Positions 1-10,722 of a DNA stretch of 64,000 nucleotides are shown in pieces; positions within the stretch are counted from its first letter, which is position 1, and the number at the start of each line of letters is the position of its first letter. The DNA is taken from assembly GCA_019614645.1 (NCBI GenBank), contig JABWDB010000006.1, positions 1,364,001-1,428,000 of the forward strand. The letters are read 5' to 3'. Made by a program: the position numbers and the translations under genes. The DNA comes from Stratiolaelaps scimitus (Eukaryota > Arthropoda > Arachnida > Mesostigmata > Laelapidae). The notes beneath the pieces are model-generated. The model made no database searches. It was given only the letters and a program-made list of their open reading frames with translations, and was not told where the DNA came from.

Positions 1-229
1 ATAGCATATCGCTATATAGTATAACATCAATTCAAGGCAGGCTGCCGGCGATTTTAATAAAATCGATATTTATTCACGGTAATGAAAGGGCTTTTTTGTA
101 TTGTATAATAAGTATGCTTCCGGAGACTTTAGTGCAGATGGACACTTGGCCAGTGGCCCTTACACACTCGCTTCGCAAGGACTTGTAATTGTATCATACA
201 TAGTATTTTCGTTCTCTCTTAAACTTTAG

Positions 230-612
230 CCATGTGTGCCACCCGAAGTGCTTCCAAAGTATGTTCACTTTTACTGTATATAGTCTACCGACAAATGGAC
301 GAGTGGCAAATCAACCACGTATTGCATTGGATTGTGGCAATCAACCTAACCAACATACCACGGTCACGTACGTCGCCTCCTCTGAAGACAAAAATTGTCG
401 CGCAGAACGCCAGTTCCTCTAGCTTTGTCTGTCATTCGTCATCAATGTGTTTGTGCACAGGGCGCTGGCGACGACGGGCCGTGGGCTCGGTCGACGCATA
501 CGGCGCAGTGTTTTCAATGCAACCACTGTCCCCTTTGTCAACTATCCAATGTCTGGATGCGCAATCCAATACGGAGCAGTATACGCGTGTCGGATCCGAA
601 CGACAGCTGTAA
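230..612 (+). CDS. candidate coding exon with start codon, unknown product
   Basis: Product not recognised. A pyrimidine-rich stretch ending in TTTAG at 229 is a good splice acceptor, and two bases later an ATG at 232 sits in a favourable GCC-ATG context. The frame then runs 126 codons to a stop inside a GTAAGG that could itself be a donor. A second possible donor, GTATGT after AAA near codon 9, would cut the exon to about 30 bases. The early part has a hydrophobic stretch around residues 11-20 (SLLLYIVY); the rest is Ser/Thr rich with scattered cysteines. No domain is visible. The length is within what chance gives, so the acceptor and start context are the main support. Confidence 0.25.
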
Positions 613-1419
613 GGGGAAGAGGACAGAGTCGATTCTCGCACGTTCGCGTCGGTCGTCAAGGCCCGATCCACTTCTGAGTGTGCTTTTTTCCTCAACTCCG
701 ACAGACAGAGCGATCCTCCTTCCTCAACGCGCCCTAGCTCTCCTCTTGTGGTTTTCTCCACCTGCTCTTTTCCTCGTGCCACGGATTGCTGTGCAATCAA
801 TCGCTACAACATTCGCAATGTGGTTCGTACCGGCGTGTACCCGTTCACACGTATAGCTGTATTGTGTTCATGCAGTACGGACAGCCTCAGCAGAACAGTG
901 GTTTATAGACGGAAGGGTTCGAGTTAGAGAGGAATCTGCCTTGTTTTGTGAGCCTGTGCTCTCCCTAATTCCTTCCTCCTCTCGTTTTTTTTTCGAGAAA
1001 TGTATGTATTATATATATAAATATTAAAAAAATATATATATATATGGGCAACGTCGTCGTTGTTGTTGTTATTGTCCCCGAAGAGTCAGAGTCAAGATCG
1101 CGGCACATGTTTCCAAGCATTTCCGTTCCACCCTCGCCATTGTTATGTATCGAGCCTTTTGAGACGCCACAATACGAAATACTGCGTTGGGTCGGGTTCC
1201 GAATGCTGCTAGTGGCCTCCGTCGCCGTCTCGATAGCGTGTACACCCCAAAGAGAGCTGGTGAGAATCGACAGAAGGCTATTTCACTCGGCTTTGTGGGC
1301 GTCTTTGCAAAGGGCTTTGGCGTAGGACTCCGCAAATCCTCTCTGGTATGGAAAACACTCTCAGGTGCCTCTTGTGTAACCAATTCTGTCGGCATCCAGC
1401 ATTAACAATTGCCTCTTCT

Positions 1420-1471
<52 letters not shown>

Positions 1472-2352
1472 ATACTCTTACACGATACGTCGTGCTCGAG
1501 AAGATAATGCATTTTCGGTCATTCAGGAGGACTCGGGAAGGAATCTACGTGGACTAATTGCCTTCAGGGATGATTCGATGAGTTGTGATACATATTAACA
1601 TGCTTAGATAATTGTTCATTCGAGTTCGAGCTGTGTCCTTTGTCTAGTACAATTAAGATATAGTTAATATTATTTTGAAATACTATTAAACTTAGCCTAG
1701 TGATGTGCAGTGGTGTATTCGTAAGATGTCCTTGTTGCTATAACTATAGGTACCTTTTCTCGATCCGTATTAAAGATTCGCCTTTCAAATAGGAACACAA
1801 AGAACAACAAATTAGAATATCGAACTTAGTTTGCCTTCTGTCTTCTCGGAATTCCGTCAATATCCATAACTGGAACGAAACGATTTTTACCTCTGAGCGA
1901 ACGTTCGTGGAATCTGTCCGACGTTAGAATCCATTTTTCAAAGGCGAGCCGCGCTACGGTAAGCGAATTCATTGAGTTCATTCTAGCTGGTTTTCTTGGC
2001 GACCTTCGTTGAAGAAAATTGGCACACGCTTATAAAGTTCAATTTTATTTATGACATTATAATATGGAGTTAGAAGCGAGAGCGCACGCCCGCTCCCGTT
2101 TAGTTTACGGTCTAGGTAGTCTAATGCTTTAACGAAATTCCAAGGTTATTTTACTCACCGAAACTTTACGCCGGGAAAGCATGGACAGATCGCCGAAGCC
2201 ACCGGACCAACTTCCGACTGAACTTTACGTCAGGAGAGGAAGGTCGAAATAGATGCCCTCGATCGATTTTGCTGTATATCTAAAGTGGCTTAATGCACTC
2301 TGTTGAACAAAATAGCATTATTCTCTGCCCACTCGTATATTGAGCCGCTTAC
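613..2352. other. no gene seen; AT-rich with simple repeats
   Basis: Pyrimidine-rich DNA at about 700-780 is followed by AT-rich runs at 1008-1046 and the TA tract at 1423-1468. On the minus strand a good donor (GTGAGT, complement of 2142-2147) follows a short open stretch, but no matching acceptor makes it convincing. Confidence 0.5.
1423..1468. repeat. (TA)n microsatellite, about 46 bp
   Basis: Uninterrupted alternating T and A. It creates a spurious run of Tyr-Ile codons in the plus frames and should not be read as coding. Confidence 0.95.
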
Positions 2353-2478
2353 CCCAAGGAATCCCGCCCGATCCTTGTCGCCCACCGATGTCCTTGCGTA
2401 TAAAATCTGTTCTAGTTTACGTAAGTTAGGCCATGTGACGGCCTTTGACCAAGAGCGGGAATAGATAAGGGAAGGCAT
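2353..2478 (-). CDS. candidate exon, or fragment of a LINE C-terminal region
   Basis: On the minus strand an ATG at 2478 opens 42 codons that end exactly at a donor-like GGG|GTAAGC in phase 0. The peptide contains WSKAVTWPNLRKLEQIL. This resembles the Trp-Lys-Leu-Glu spacing (W...RKLE.IQ) found after the reverse transcriptase domain in several non-LTR retrotransposons, so it may be a LINE relic rather than a host exon. The two readings cannot be separated from this sequence. The start context is weak. Confidence 0.2.
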
Positions 2479-3690
2479 TAGTTAGCGGGTTGGTGCATTA
2501 TTTCCTGTCCTGACCTCGACACCAGCTAAATCGTCCGAACATAGTACGTTGCGTTTTCCGACTGACGGATCGTATCTGTATTTAGATCGGAGCTCACGCA
2601 CTCGCCGACGCACATACTTTGTGTCAGGACATGTAATACTGTTCAATCGCAGATCCGCACATCATGGCCGTGGATCATGGCCGCGTGGCGTCATTGGGTA
2701 CGGTGGGATTTCAGTGGGGGCTGCTAGCATCTCTCTCCCTCCGCGAGATTCTGCGGCTGAGTTTGGAGGAAGTCGCATCGAACCTAATTTCCGTTCCTGT
2801 CGCATCGATAGGGAGGCGGAGATAGAGGTTCCGGAGTTGCGCTCAACGAACGAACAGCCGCCGACCGACGGAACTCGACAGCCTTCGAAACGCATTGACC
2901 ATCCACTCCCAACGTGTGTATGCCGGCGAGTGTATATAGTGTATTCCGACGACAATTTGGTCGGCATTCGTTGCGGCGGCAGCAGCAGGAGCAGTAGGTG
3001 AAGCAGTCCACACTGCCTCTGAGGCTTTCTAGGTCCCACGACCGGTTTCGATCAGCCAGCCAGCCAGGGAGCCGGTTAGAATTCGCTCTCAATATGTGGG
3101 GCGGGGAGCACGGTTTTAGATATCCAGAGGTTTTGCCAACGACTGAGATAGGCGCGCGCGGACCAACGTAATGGGGAACGTATATCTCTCTTCGCAGTGC
3201 AAAATCGACATCGTATGTACTGGATCAGTAACATATGAAATTCGATTTCTAGAAAAATGAGAGTAAACATATAAAACATATAATAATGCTAGGTAATATC
3301 TGTGCAACAAACTACATATATATATATAATAGGTAGGAAGCCGGTTGCTTGCATAAAGGTTGACTTCAAACAGAACTATAAACTCTGAATATTAGTACAC
3401 TTTGAGATACATTGAATGAACCTGGTTGATGTCGGTGGACGGAGCTGCGCGGCGGCCGCTCATGCACTTCGTGTGACAAAATAGGTGTGTGTAATCGGCC
3501 TATTTCAGAGAGGTTAGTATTTTGCCCTATTGCAACGTTTTCAATTTATTTTCCGTGGCGAAAATGATCAATTAAAATAAGTGAAAGCAAATTTCCTGAA
3601 TACAGGAATTCCTCAATCTATATCGTTAACAATTGATCAGCTTTCATTGTAAAAGCGTTTTAGGCAACGAAGCACTCACTACCTAATCTG
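2479..3690. other. no confident gene; one open frame noted
   Basis: A plus frame at 2549-3001 stays open for about 150 codons, lacks an ATG at its start, and ends at a Ser/Arg-rich stretch made by GCAGCAGC repeats. Its length is at the chance level. Nothing else was recognised. Confidence 0.45.
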
Positions 3691-3744
3691 CATTAATTTC
3701 ACGGTTCACATTAATTTCATGATTCAGATTAATCTCATGATAGA
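3691..3744. repeat. 18-bp tandem repeat, three copies, ATTAAT cores
   Basis: Three adjacent 18-base units start at 3691, 3709 and 3727. Each carries ATTAAT (ATTAATC in the third) and a TTCAYG-like half. The third copy differs at several positions. ATTA cores are bound by homeodomain proteins in general; any regulatory use here is inference. Confidence 0.7.
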
Positions 3745-4157
3745 CAATATACTTCGGAGCAGCTCCGCAACTGTTCATCCAGTGTGAACATACATATGAC
3801 TTGTGTCATTCGCACAAATTTGATTGTTGATCTCGCATGGCGGAGCCTCAACTACCGGGCCTCGGGCTTCTGTGGTCCCAGGCCGGCCACTGGTCAACGG
3901 TAGCTTTCCATCTGCAAAAATAACTTCAAATAGTTTTGATTTTTTGCCCCAAAACGTCGCACAGTTTAATGTCGAGCCTAATTTTAATGACGATTCGTTC
4001 GCTTCCATTATCTGTTCTCTGTTAGTTACTAGATTCGATACCCTTAGCTTTATCAGCTATCATCTTCTCCGGCTGAGCCTGGAGGTAGACGATCCTATTG
4101 AATCGTCTGTGTCCACTTCGAGCTAGTTCCTTTACTTTTCTGCGTATCTGTCGCCCT

Positions 4158-4230
<73 letters not shown>

Positions 4231-5087
4231 TGCCCTCGTTGTGTGTCATACTCGGATCGGTGAACGCAGATCACGTATTGTTTACGTACGATGCGTCCCG
4301 GTGCTATCTTCACACGTATCATACGTACACTCTTCCATTGGATTCGTTCGTTCGATACACACGATTCGTAGAATGGTCCACAGTTCGTTATCGGTGAAAG
4401 GATTCGAGTTTCGTTTATGGTGACAAACGAATGCTCACCGGCTAATCGGGCGGGAGGTGGAGCTCGATTTTGACAAATGCCCGTTACTTTATCTCGGGTG
4501 AATATTGAAGAGTGCCTGTTATTTCACTCTTTGAGTAGCCTGTTATATATAAAATCAGCGACAGACATGATTTGCCACGATGAAATCTTTTCCAGCTGAT
4601 CATGCGCTACCTAGTTTATCATCTAGGTTGATTAGTATTTATGTCATGCTTATCATAATTAATGTCATGAACACTCAGTGGCTTGCCACCAAATAGCACC
4701 ACTCGCAGAGTGCGATTTGTCTCCAGTTCGTTTCCGTTATCGTGTTTCCGTCGTTATTCTGTCGATAGACACACTCAAGCTTGTGGTGAGGTAACGAGAT
4801 ATGGGATCCGTTGATTCGAATGAATGACGCACAACCCAAACCTGTAGCGAGGTATCAAGCGTTTAACAGCTGAACCAATTCGCAGCCTGGGATAATACCG
4901 TTGGTACGTTGCTTGCACCTCAACCAAGCTGAAGAGAATTAACGGGTTCGGATCAGCAATCGGTTCCCTCGTTGGATGTATCCTCGAAGACGCATGCGTT
5001 GTATTGTTAAATTGTTATGCAACAATATACTTGACAGATTAATTGTTATCGCAGTTAGTTGACACCGCTTCAATACTATCCTATTAA
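3745..5087. other. no gene seen; CT microsatellite and AT-rich DNA
   Basis: Apart from the CT tract at 4159-4230 this is ordinary AT-leaning DNA. Open frames at 3824-4126 and 4098-4397 are short or depend on the CT repeat. Confidence 0.5.
4159..4230. repeat. (CT)n microsatellite, about 72 bp
   Basis: Near-perfect CT dinucleotides with one G interruption around 4221. They give artificial Ser-Leu runs on the plus strand and Arg-Glu runs on the minus strand. Confidence 0.95.
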
Positions 5088-5210
5088 TAGCTTGCTGCGA
5101 TTTTAAAAAAATTAGTAGCTTGCTGCGATTCCACCCACTTTTTAGTCGGCTATCAAACGCCCATAATCGAGTTTCGTGCACCACCAACACAAGGCGAAAT
5201 TCACCCCTAA

Positions 5211-5378
5211 ATGGGACTGTTCACTTTCAATATCTTTGTGGTGTTAATTGCCGGACTCCGGTTGTCTGTCAATGGGGTACTCTGGACAACTCCTCCAGAT
5301 TTCTTGTCCGATCTCACCTACCCGAGTTCGTGCCGCGATCCGGTTACCCGAGTGACTTGTTCTCGAGAGTCGCAGTGA
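5211..5378 (+). CDS. candidate small secreted protein or signal-peptide exon
   Basis: An ATG at 5211 (context TAA-ATGG) opens 55 codons. The first 22 residues have the shape of a secretory signal peptide: MGLF, then a hydrophobic core (NIFVVLIAGLRL), then a small-residue region (SVNG) where cleavage could occur. The remaining 33 residues are polar, with two cysteines and several prolines. Donor-like GTGACT (5352) and GTTACC (5343) in phase 0 could end an exon before the stop. The next acceptor-like site is at 5512, but its frame needs phase 1, so the two do not join directly. No family was recognised. Confidence 0.3.
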   Translation: MGLFTFNIFVVLIAGLRLSVNGVLWTTPPDFLSDLTYPSSCRDPVTRVTCSRESQ

Positions 5379-5512
5379 CGGATTTCGTCCAGCAATAATA
5401 ATACCCCCTCCCTCCCTTAGCTTTAAGCTACACTGGATATTTGCAACGTTCGAACTCGGCCATATTACGCAAGACGATCATTGATAGACGCCTCATCTTG
5501 GTCTTTACACAG

Positions 5513-6120
5513 CTGTGGTTGTGGATTTTCGTTCGGTGGAAGAAAATAGCACCCACATAACCTATGTGACGGCAATATACGGAGCAAGTGAACAGCAGTT
5601 TGTGTGCGACGTCCGTTTGGTACAGGCGCGCCCTTCGAGACGAGTGTTGTTTACCACCATATGCAGCCAATATGAGCTCGCAGTTCGCTGGCTTAATGCC
5701 ACCGCTTCGTTTGGTTACCTTAGCTCAACGATTACTTATAGAAAAACGTATTTCCGATTAGGCCATCAGCGAGCAAGAGATATCCCCGCCATCAGCGAAG
5801 CGACAACGTCGCTTCGTCAACCGTCGCACTGCGTCGCAAAGTGGCACACGCCGAGCGTCTGCTGTTATTGCTGCTGCTGCTGCTATTACTACTGCTTCTG
5901 CTGCCGCGATTGCTGCTGTCGCCTGTTCTGGCCGCGAGAGAGGAGTCCATCGCGGCCTTCTTCGTTCAGTCCGCCTGCCGTCTCCGCGATATCTTCGCTT
6001 GTGCGTCCAACAAAGATGCTCAGATGTTCCAATCGGCGTGGACAACAATGCTGTAAAATGTGGCTGCTCCATCGAGAACGAACGGCGGAGGATGACTGCA
6101 GCGAAACTGAAGGAAACTGA
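5513..6120 (+). CDS. long open frame after a good acceptor, unknown product
   Basis: A pyrimidine stretch ending in TTTACACAG at 5512 is followed by a frame open for 202 codons, one of the two longest in the window. The first 85 residues look like an extracellular domain, with potential N-glycosylation sites (NST, NAT), Tyr/Val-rich strands and a cysteine in QQFVCDVRL. From about residue 115 the frame runs through a GCT/TGC-rich tract that yields poly-cysteine and is unlikely to be coding, so a true exon would end earlier. The only donor nearby, GTACAG after CGTTTG, is weak. No homologue was recognised. Confidence 0.25.
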
Positions 6121-6123
6121 AAT

Positions 6124-7099
6124 TATCGATAGAGCCCGTAGTCGGGAGGGGCGCTGGAGGAGCCAGGAGCTTCCTGCGCCGGTCTTACGATCTGCGGCGA
6201 CGGCGGATGACGACCAACCACGTGGACTTTCTGAAGTCCTTCGTCTGAGGATTTGAAGCACCGTAAAGCCAGTCGGCAGACAGACAGACTAACATCTAGA
6301 AGCAGCATGCGTGATCGTTGTGCTCGGGCGCTTATGCCTGCGCATATTAACCCTTTTGCAGCTTCAGCTCGGACGACATGGTGTGTTGTATGAAATCCTG
6401 CACCTCGTCGCACATGTTCAATGTTCAGCTGCGGACGATCGATCGGCGTACGAATAAACACGTTTGTGAGACTGATAACGTCTGGCCTGCTTTGCCGTCA
6501 CAGCAGTGTCCATATGGCTGACGGGTCTCAGTCGCGCGCCATCGGAAGGCTACAGAGCTGCCTGTGCCGCCTTGGCACCGAGATCTACTCGGTTGCTCCC
6601 GAACGCCAGACGCGCACTGACCACGTACGAACGGCGGCAACTTGTGTCCGTAAATCTGTGTGCAATAAACAGCGGTGAGTGATCGACGGCTGCCAACAGT
6701 AACAACTTCGATGAGCTAACTGTACCCGCAACTGTCGATGACTCGGTTGTTCGGACGCGATAGGGTGGAAATGAAAAACTTAACCTTCGATATTGTACCA
6801 TTTACGTTCAAAGTGTGATGACAGGAGGCATTGTAACGCTCTGAACTCATACTGATAAGAATATTTATTGGCGGTCATAATATTTTCTCACACATATTAT
6901 GCAATGATCTCAACCATACAGTCGGCCGTATTAAAACATACATTATATAATGACCGCACATACGCGTTCGCATTGCCCTAATCCCAGCAGGTCTCAATAC
7001 ATGATAGTGCGTAGTATCTCCTCAGTGCATTGGCTGTGTGTGAAGGACTTTGATGCTGGAATTCGTCAGCTTCTTTGTTGGTAGTTGGGTTGTCCTAAG
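6124..7099. other. weak exon candidate ending at GTGAGT; otherwise nothing
   Basis: A plus frame opened by an ATG at 6421 runs 84 codons and is cut at 6674 by a good donor (CAGCG|GTGAGT) in phase 2. No acceptor or start context lifts it above chance. The rest, 6680-7099, is AT-leaning with no feature seen. Confidence 0.3.
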
Positions 7100-9300
7100 A
7101 ACTCTGGTCACTGTTGAGATGTTGAACGTGATCGTGTTAGTGGTTGACTGAAATTCGCAGTTACGTTGATTGTCACCTCATCGGGGTGCACTGTAAGAAT
7201 ATGAAATGGTGGTATAGGTTTCGGCGTAAACAAGCTTCCAGATAGTGTATGACTGTGCTGACACTTCTCTGCGGAGGCTGTTTTCACGAAGAGCAAGCGA
7301 CGTACAGCTTGTCGTAATAAGATTACGAAGCTCCTTGTAGGCATTTAAATCGGCAGCGCGCCGTAGAAGGTGTGAGAGTATAAATGCTTATGGTGTCACG
7401 GGGCACGTACATCGTCTGGACAAGCGCTTTATAAGTCCTCGGCGTACACTTTCAAGGGCTGCAACATCCCTGCCCAGTTGAGGAGGACGATACCGGACAG
7501 CAATCAAGACTCATGTAGAGTTTTAGACAGAAATCTTAGGAGGAGGTCTTAGCCATGAGTATTAAATGGGATTAGAGTGTCGTCTACAGCGCTCCACTTT
7601 AATGCTATTGAGTTCGTAGGTTGCAGCTCAACAGTTGGAGCTGTCCGCAGCCGCGTACATCTTGAGCTCGTCGGCGCGAAATTTGTACGTGACCATCCCA
7701 GATATTGACGCTGCAAGATTGAGGAAAAATATGAGGAAGAGAAGGGGGGCGAGGACAAGACCCCTGAGGGACCCCGGAGGGGCAATTCGAGAGTTAGTTA
7801 AGGGAGTCGCTGATTCGGACGGCGTGATAAGTGGGCGCTGATCCAGCGAGTCGTGCGTTTAGACAGCCGTAACCTGGCGAGTTTCTCGATAAGGAACGTA
7901 TGGTTAACCCGATCAAAAGCATGGGAGAAATCGTTGTAAGTGCAGTCAAAAGTTCTGCGGCGTTTCAGAAAGATGCCCCTGTCCTGGACCATGGATAGAG
8001 TTATGTACGAATCGAGCGATTTCGCTCTAAGTCGTGCTGGTTTAACCCACGCATTTCGATGAACGTTATAGCTAATCGACCGTTGCGATGTTTAGAATGT
8101 GACAGATCATGTTGGCTTGCGGCACGGCCCGATAGTTCTCGCCCAGACATTTGTCCTCGTTTTAAATACGGGCGTAACAACAGAGAAATTGGGACGCGAC
8201 TTCACCCAGCTCGAAAACGCTGGAACGCTGGAAAAGGGTGAATAAAGGCTCAGCAATGAGCTCGGCTGTATTTGTATAGAAAATAGGAACATTGGAGTCA
8301 AAAGTGAAACTGCATTTTGTTTTTAGCGATCTGATTTGTATTGTTATACCGTTGATGGAAAATTGTATAAAGATGGTGTCTGGAGGGTCAGTCAACTGCA
8401 GGGCCGGGACCCCTCTACTATCGTTTGAGCTCACGTAAATGACACAACATCCGTAATAGAAGCCTGAGCTTTGCTGAGCTCATCAGATAAGGCAGTGCCA
8501 CCAGACACTAACGTAGGCACCGCCTCATGACCCTTGACCCTCTTGTTTGCATAGCGCATGAACTGAAGTCCTTGAAGTCTAATTTCGAGTCCTCTACAAT
8601 ACCGAGACGGGTCCGCGCTCCGAAGCTTTGCAGCACCATTCGAACAGGTCAGCACTAAGAAGATTATTCAGTTTCTTGACATAGTTTGTCAGCGCCCTTA
8701 GGTTGGGGAGGTTTTCCTTGTTGGGGCGAAGAGGTCGATGAAAAACGATAAATGCCCCAGGCAGAAACCCAATGGCCCGACAAGTGAGCAGTACATTGAT
8801 TGGATACCGCATGCTGAGGAGTTAGGAAAAAAGGATTCCCAATCAACGAGGTTTAGCTTAGCGCAGATGGCATCGTAATCAGCATTCCGGAACTCTCGTC
8901 CAAGTGCGTGGGGTAGGGTCTGTATGGATGGAAAAATGATATCGAGCTAATGGCATTATGATCACTGCGGATGGCCGCTTCGCAGGCGGAAATGTTACTG
9001 ATGAGGTACTAGTCGTTTACTAAAGATCTTGCAACGTTGAAAAGGCGCAGGCCCAGTGGTTCGATGAACAAACTGAACCAAACCTTTTCAAATCGTGGAG
9101 TTAACAAGCGTGGCTTCCTTGGCGGGACTATGTGAGACGCTTAGGTCATTCCACTTTATGTGGGGAGATCGCTAACAAGTACAAAAGACTGTTCACAACG
9201 CACCAGACTAGAGGAAGTAGCACGAAGGGATCTTAGCGTGGCGGCTCGACGCCTGTGGTTTTCGAAGTTCGGCAAATAGCAGCAAAAGAAATGAATGGGC
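7100..9300 (-). mobile_element. decayed non-LTR retrotransposon (LINE, L2/CR1-like)
   Basis: Reading the minus strand from 9300 down, broken frames follow the order of a LINE ORF2. Near 8960 there is an endonuclease C-terminal piece with IRSDHNAISS, where the SDH motif is characteristic of APE-type endonucleases. Near 8870-8830 comes a linker reading YDAICAKLNLVDWESFF. At about 8260-8110 is the reverse transcriptase entry block (AELIAEPLFTLFQ, then VVTPVFK and an NYR-like piece). At 7992-7798 is the palm segment with FSHAFDRVNHTFLIEKLARL. Near 7680 an ADD-like FRADELKMYAA follows, then a degraded C-terminus to about 7100. Several frameshifts and stops show it is dead. The linker and motif spacing fit the L2/CR1 group; the exact clade is inference. 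Confidence 0.8.
7798..7992 (-). pseudogene. reverse transcriptase palm fragment
   Basis: This 64-codon open piece is the clearest part of the LINE relic. It contains the FxxAFDxVxH signature of non-LTR reverse transcriptases, followed by LIEKLARLRLSKRTTRWISA and a polar tail that fits the next conserved block. The first catalytic Asp, in the AFD position, is retained. Flanking blocks lie in other frames, so no working enzyme can be made. Confidence 0.85.
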
Positions 9301-9368
9301 CAGGATCGCTGATGATATCCAGGGACCAACTAATTCGAGTCGGGGTTGCGCTCCATACGGATACATCC

Positions 9369-9900
9369 AATTCAATTCAAACACATTTATTTGGAAACAA
9401 GGGATGCCGATTTACAGCAGTTTGAGCGAATATTATTTTACATACAGGATTGTTACTGTTTATAATTTATCAGTTATTTTTTAAAGCCTTAGAAGGCGAG
9501 CCGCCATCCAAGCGTAGACATTATTTATGCGCTTAGTGGAGTATTTATGAAACAAACTGATATCAGCAACTTCATGCAGATCACGTAGAGACTTGACAGT
9601 GATTTAGTCTCTGGCGACTCCTCATCTCGCATTGTAACTAATTTTTTTGCACTCTTTCTAAGGTATCTATGCGTTTCATCAAACACTGCCTCCAAATAAC
9701 AAAACAATACTGCTTAGGAAAGAAAACTATGGTACAAGTCATCTGCAGAGCGCGCATGTGAACGATGCCTCGGGAAGTGCATTTTTAGATCAAGAATGAA
9801 AATACAAAACAACAGAGGGCCCATGCAAGAAGCTACATCAAATTTGTTTCTTGATCAGCTTCTTGCCCGCGATTTGACTTATTGACCAACTCATATGACG
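9369..9900 (-). mobile_element. second LINE fragment with RT motif and 3' tail
   Basis: On the minus strand a frame near 9840 reads GPLLFCIFILDLKMHF and then, near 9755, ADDLYHSF. This is the reverse transcriptase block leading to its catalytic ADD. The frame continues into 9707-9525 with CYLEAVFDETHRYLRK. It ends at a 3' tail of AATAAATG and repeated TTGAATTG near 9365-9390, as in L2-type elements whose tails end in short direct repeats. It duplicates a region that the neighbouring LINE already has, so it is a separate, 5'-truncated insertion. It is interrupted by at least one frameshift. Confidence 0.65.
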
Positions 9901-10722
9901 ATTAAACTATCATAAATCATTTGTGTCTACCTACAATTGTTTCTGAATTGTTGCACATTTTACGATTGTACAAAATGCTACGCTACAGTCTGTGCAGGCT
10001 GGCAGATACCTTGACGATCTTTGTATCTTGTTAGGCAGTATACGAAATGCTGAAAGGGGGGAGGGGCGGTCAGGGATGTTGATTTTTGCTAGCATATCGC
10101 ACCAACAACGATGATGTAACGTTTATAGGATAATTTTTAAATTATAACGCCAAATAGCATAATTTTTTAATTATTCACGTATGAATTTAGCTGTTGCTAA
10201 ATGATCAATTTATTTTACGGGGAATGGTTAACGGGACAACGTTGAACTCTTTCCCCACGAAGTGTTCTCACCACTTTACTCTCATATAAATCAATTCGTG
10301 AGGTTCCAACTTCCGTTTTGTCTTCCAATTTAGCCTGCATGTAATACGAATAGGTAAGCTATTGTATGTTACAGAATTCATATTTAGGTCATTAATTAGT
10401 TCGTAGCCGGAATCTCAAATCTACGTTGCATAAGGTATTACCCAACCGTTAGTAGTCCTTGCCAGTTAGTTACTTTCGTTCTATTTAGCATCTTGGTTCT
10501 CGGGCCAGTCACCTCTAGAGTAAGCTCGATGTCAGCCATTTGCGCTTGGTTAGTTACAATCATGGTTTTGTCATCCAGAATCAAGATAAATGGCGTCCAT
10601 GTTGGTTATTGTTGTTGCTTGCTTCTACTCGAGTTCCTGCCTTGAATGCTTGCATAATTCCTTTCCTGGGAGGTGTACATCATCGACTAATAGGGAGGTT
10701 CCGGTGGCTTGTATATATAGAC
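9901..10722. other. AT-rich; two microexon-like sites
   Basis: Two very short segments are framed by good acceptors and donors: 10334-10353 (20 nt) and 10489-10519 (31 nt). A plus frame from an ATG at 10590 gives 63 residues with a signal-like start (MASMLVIVVACF), but its end lies in the mariner terminus, so it is probably chance. Nothing else was seen. Confidence 0.35.

Noticed and set aside
4022..4397. Arg-Glu and Ser-Leu frames on both strands
   Set aside because: Artefacts of the CT microsatellite.
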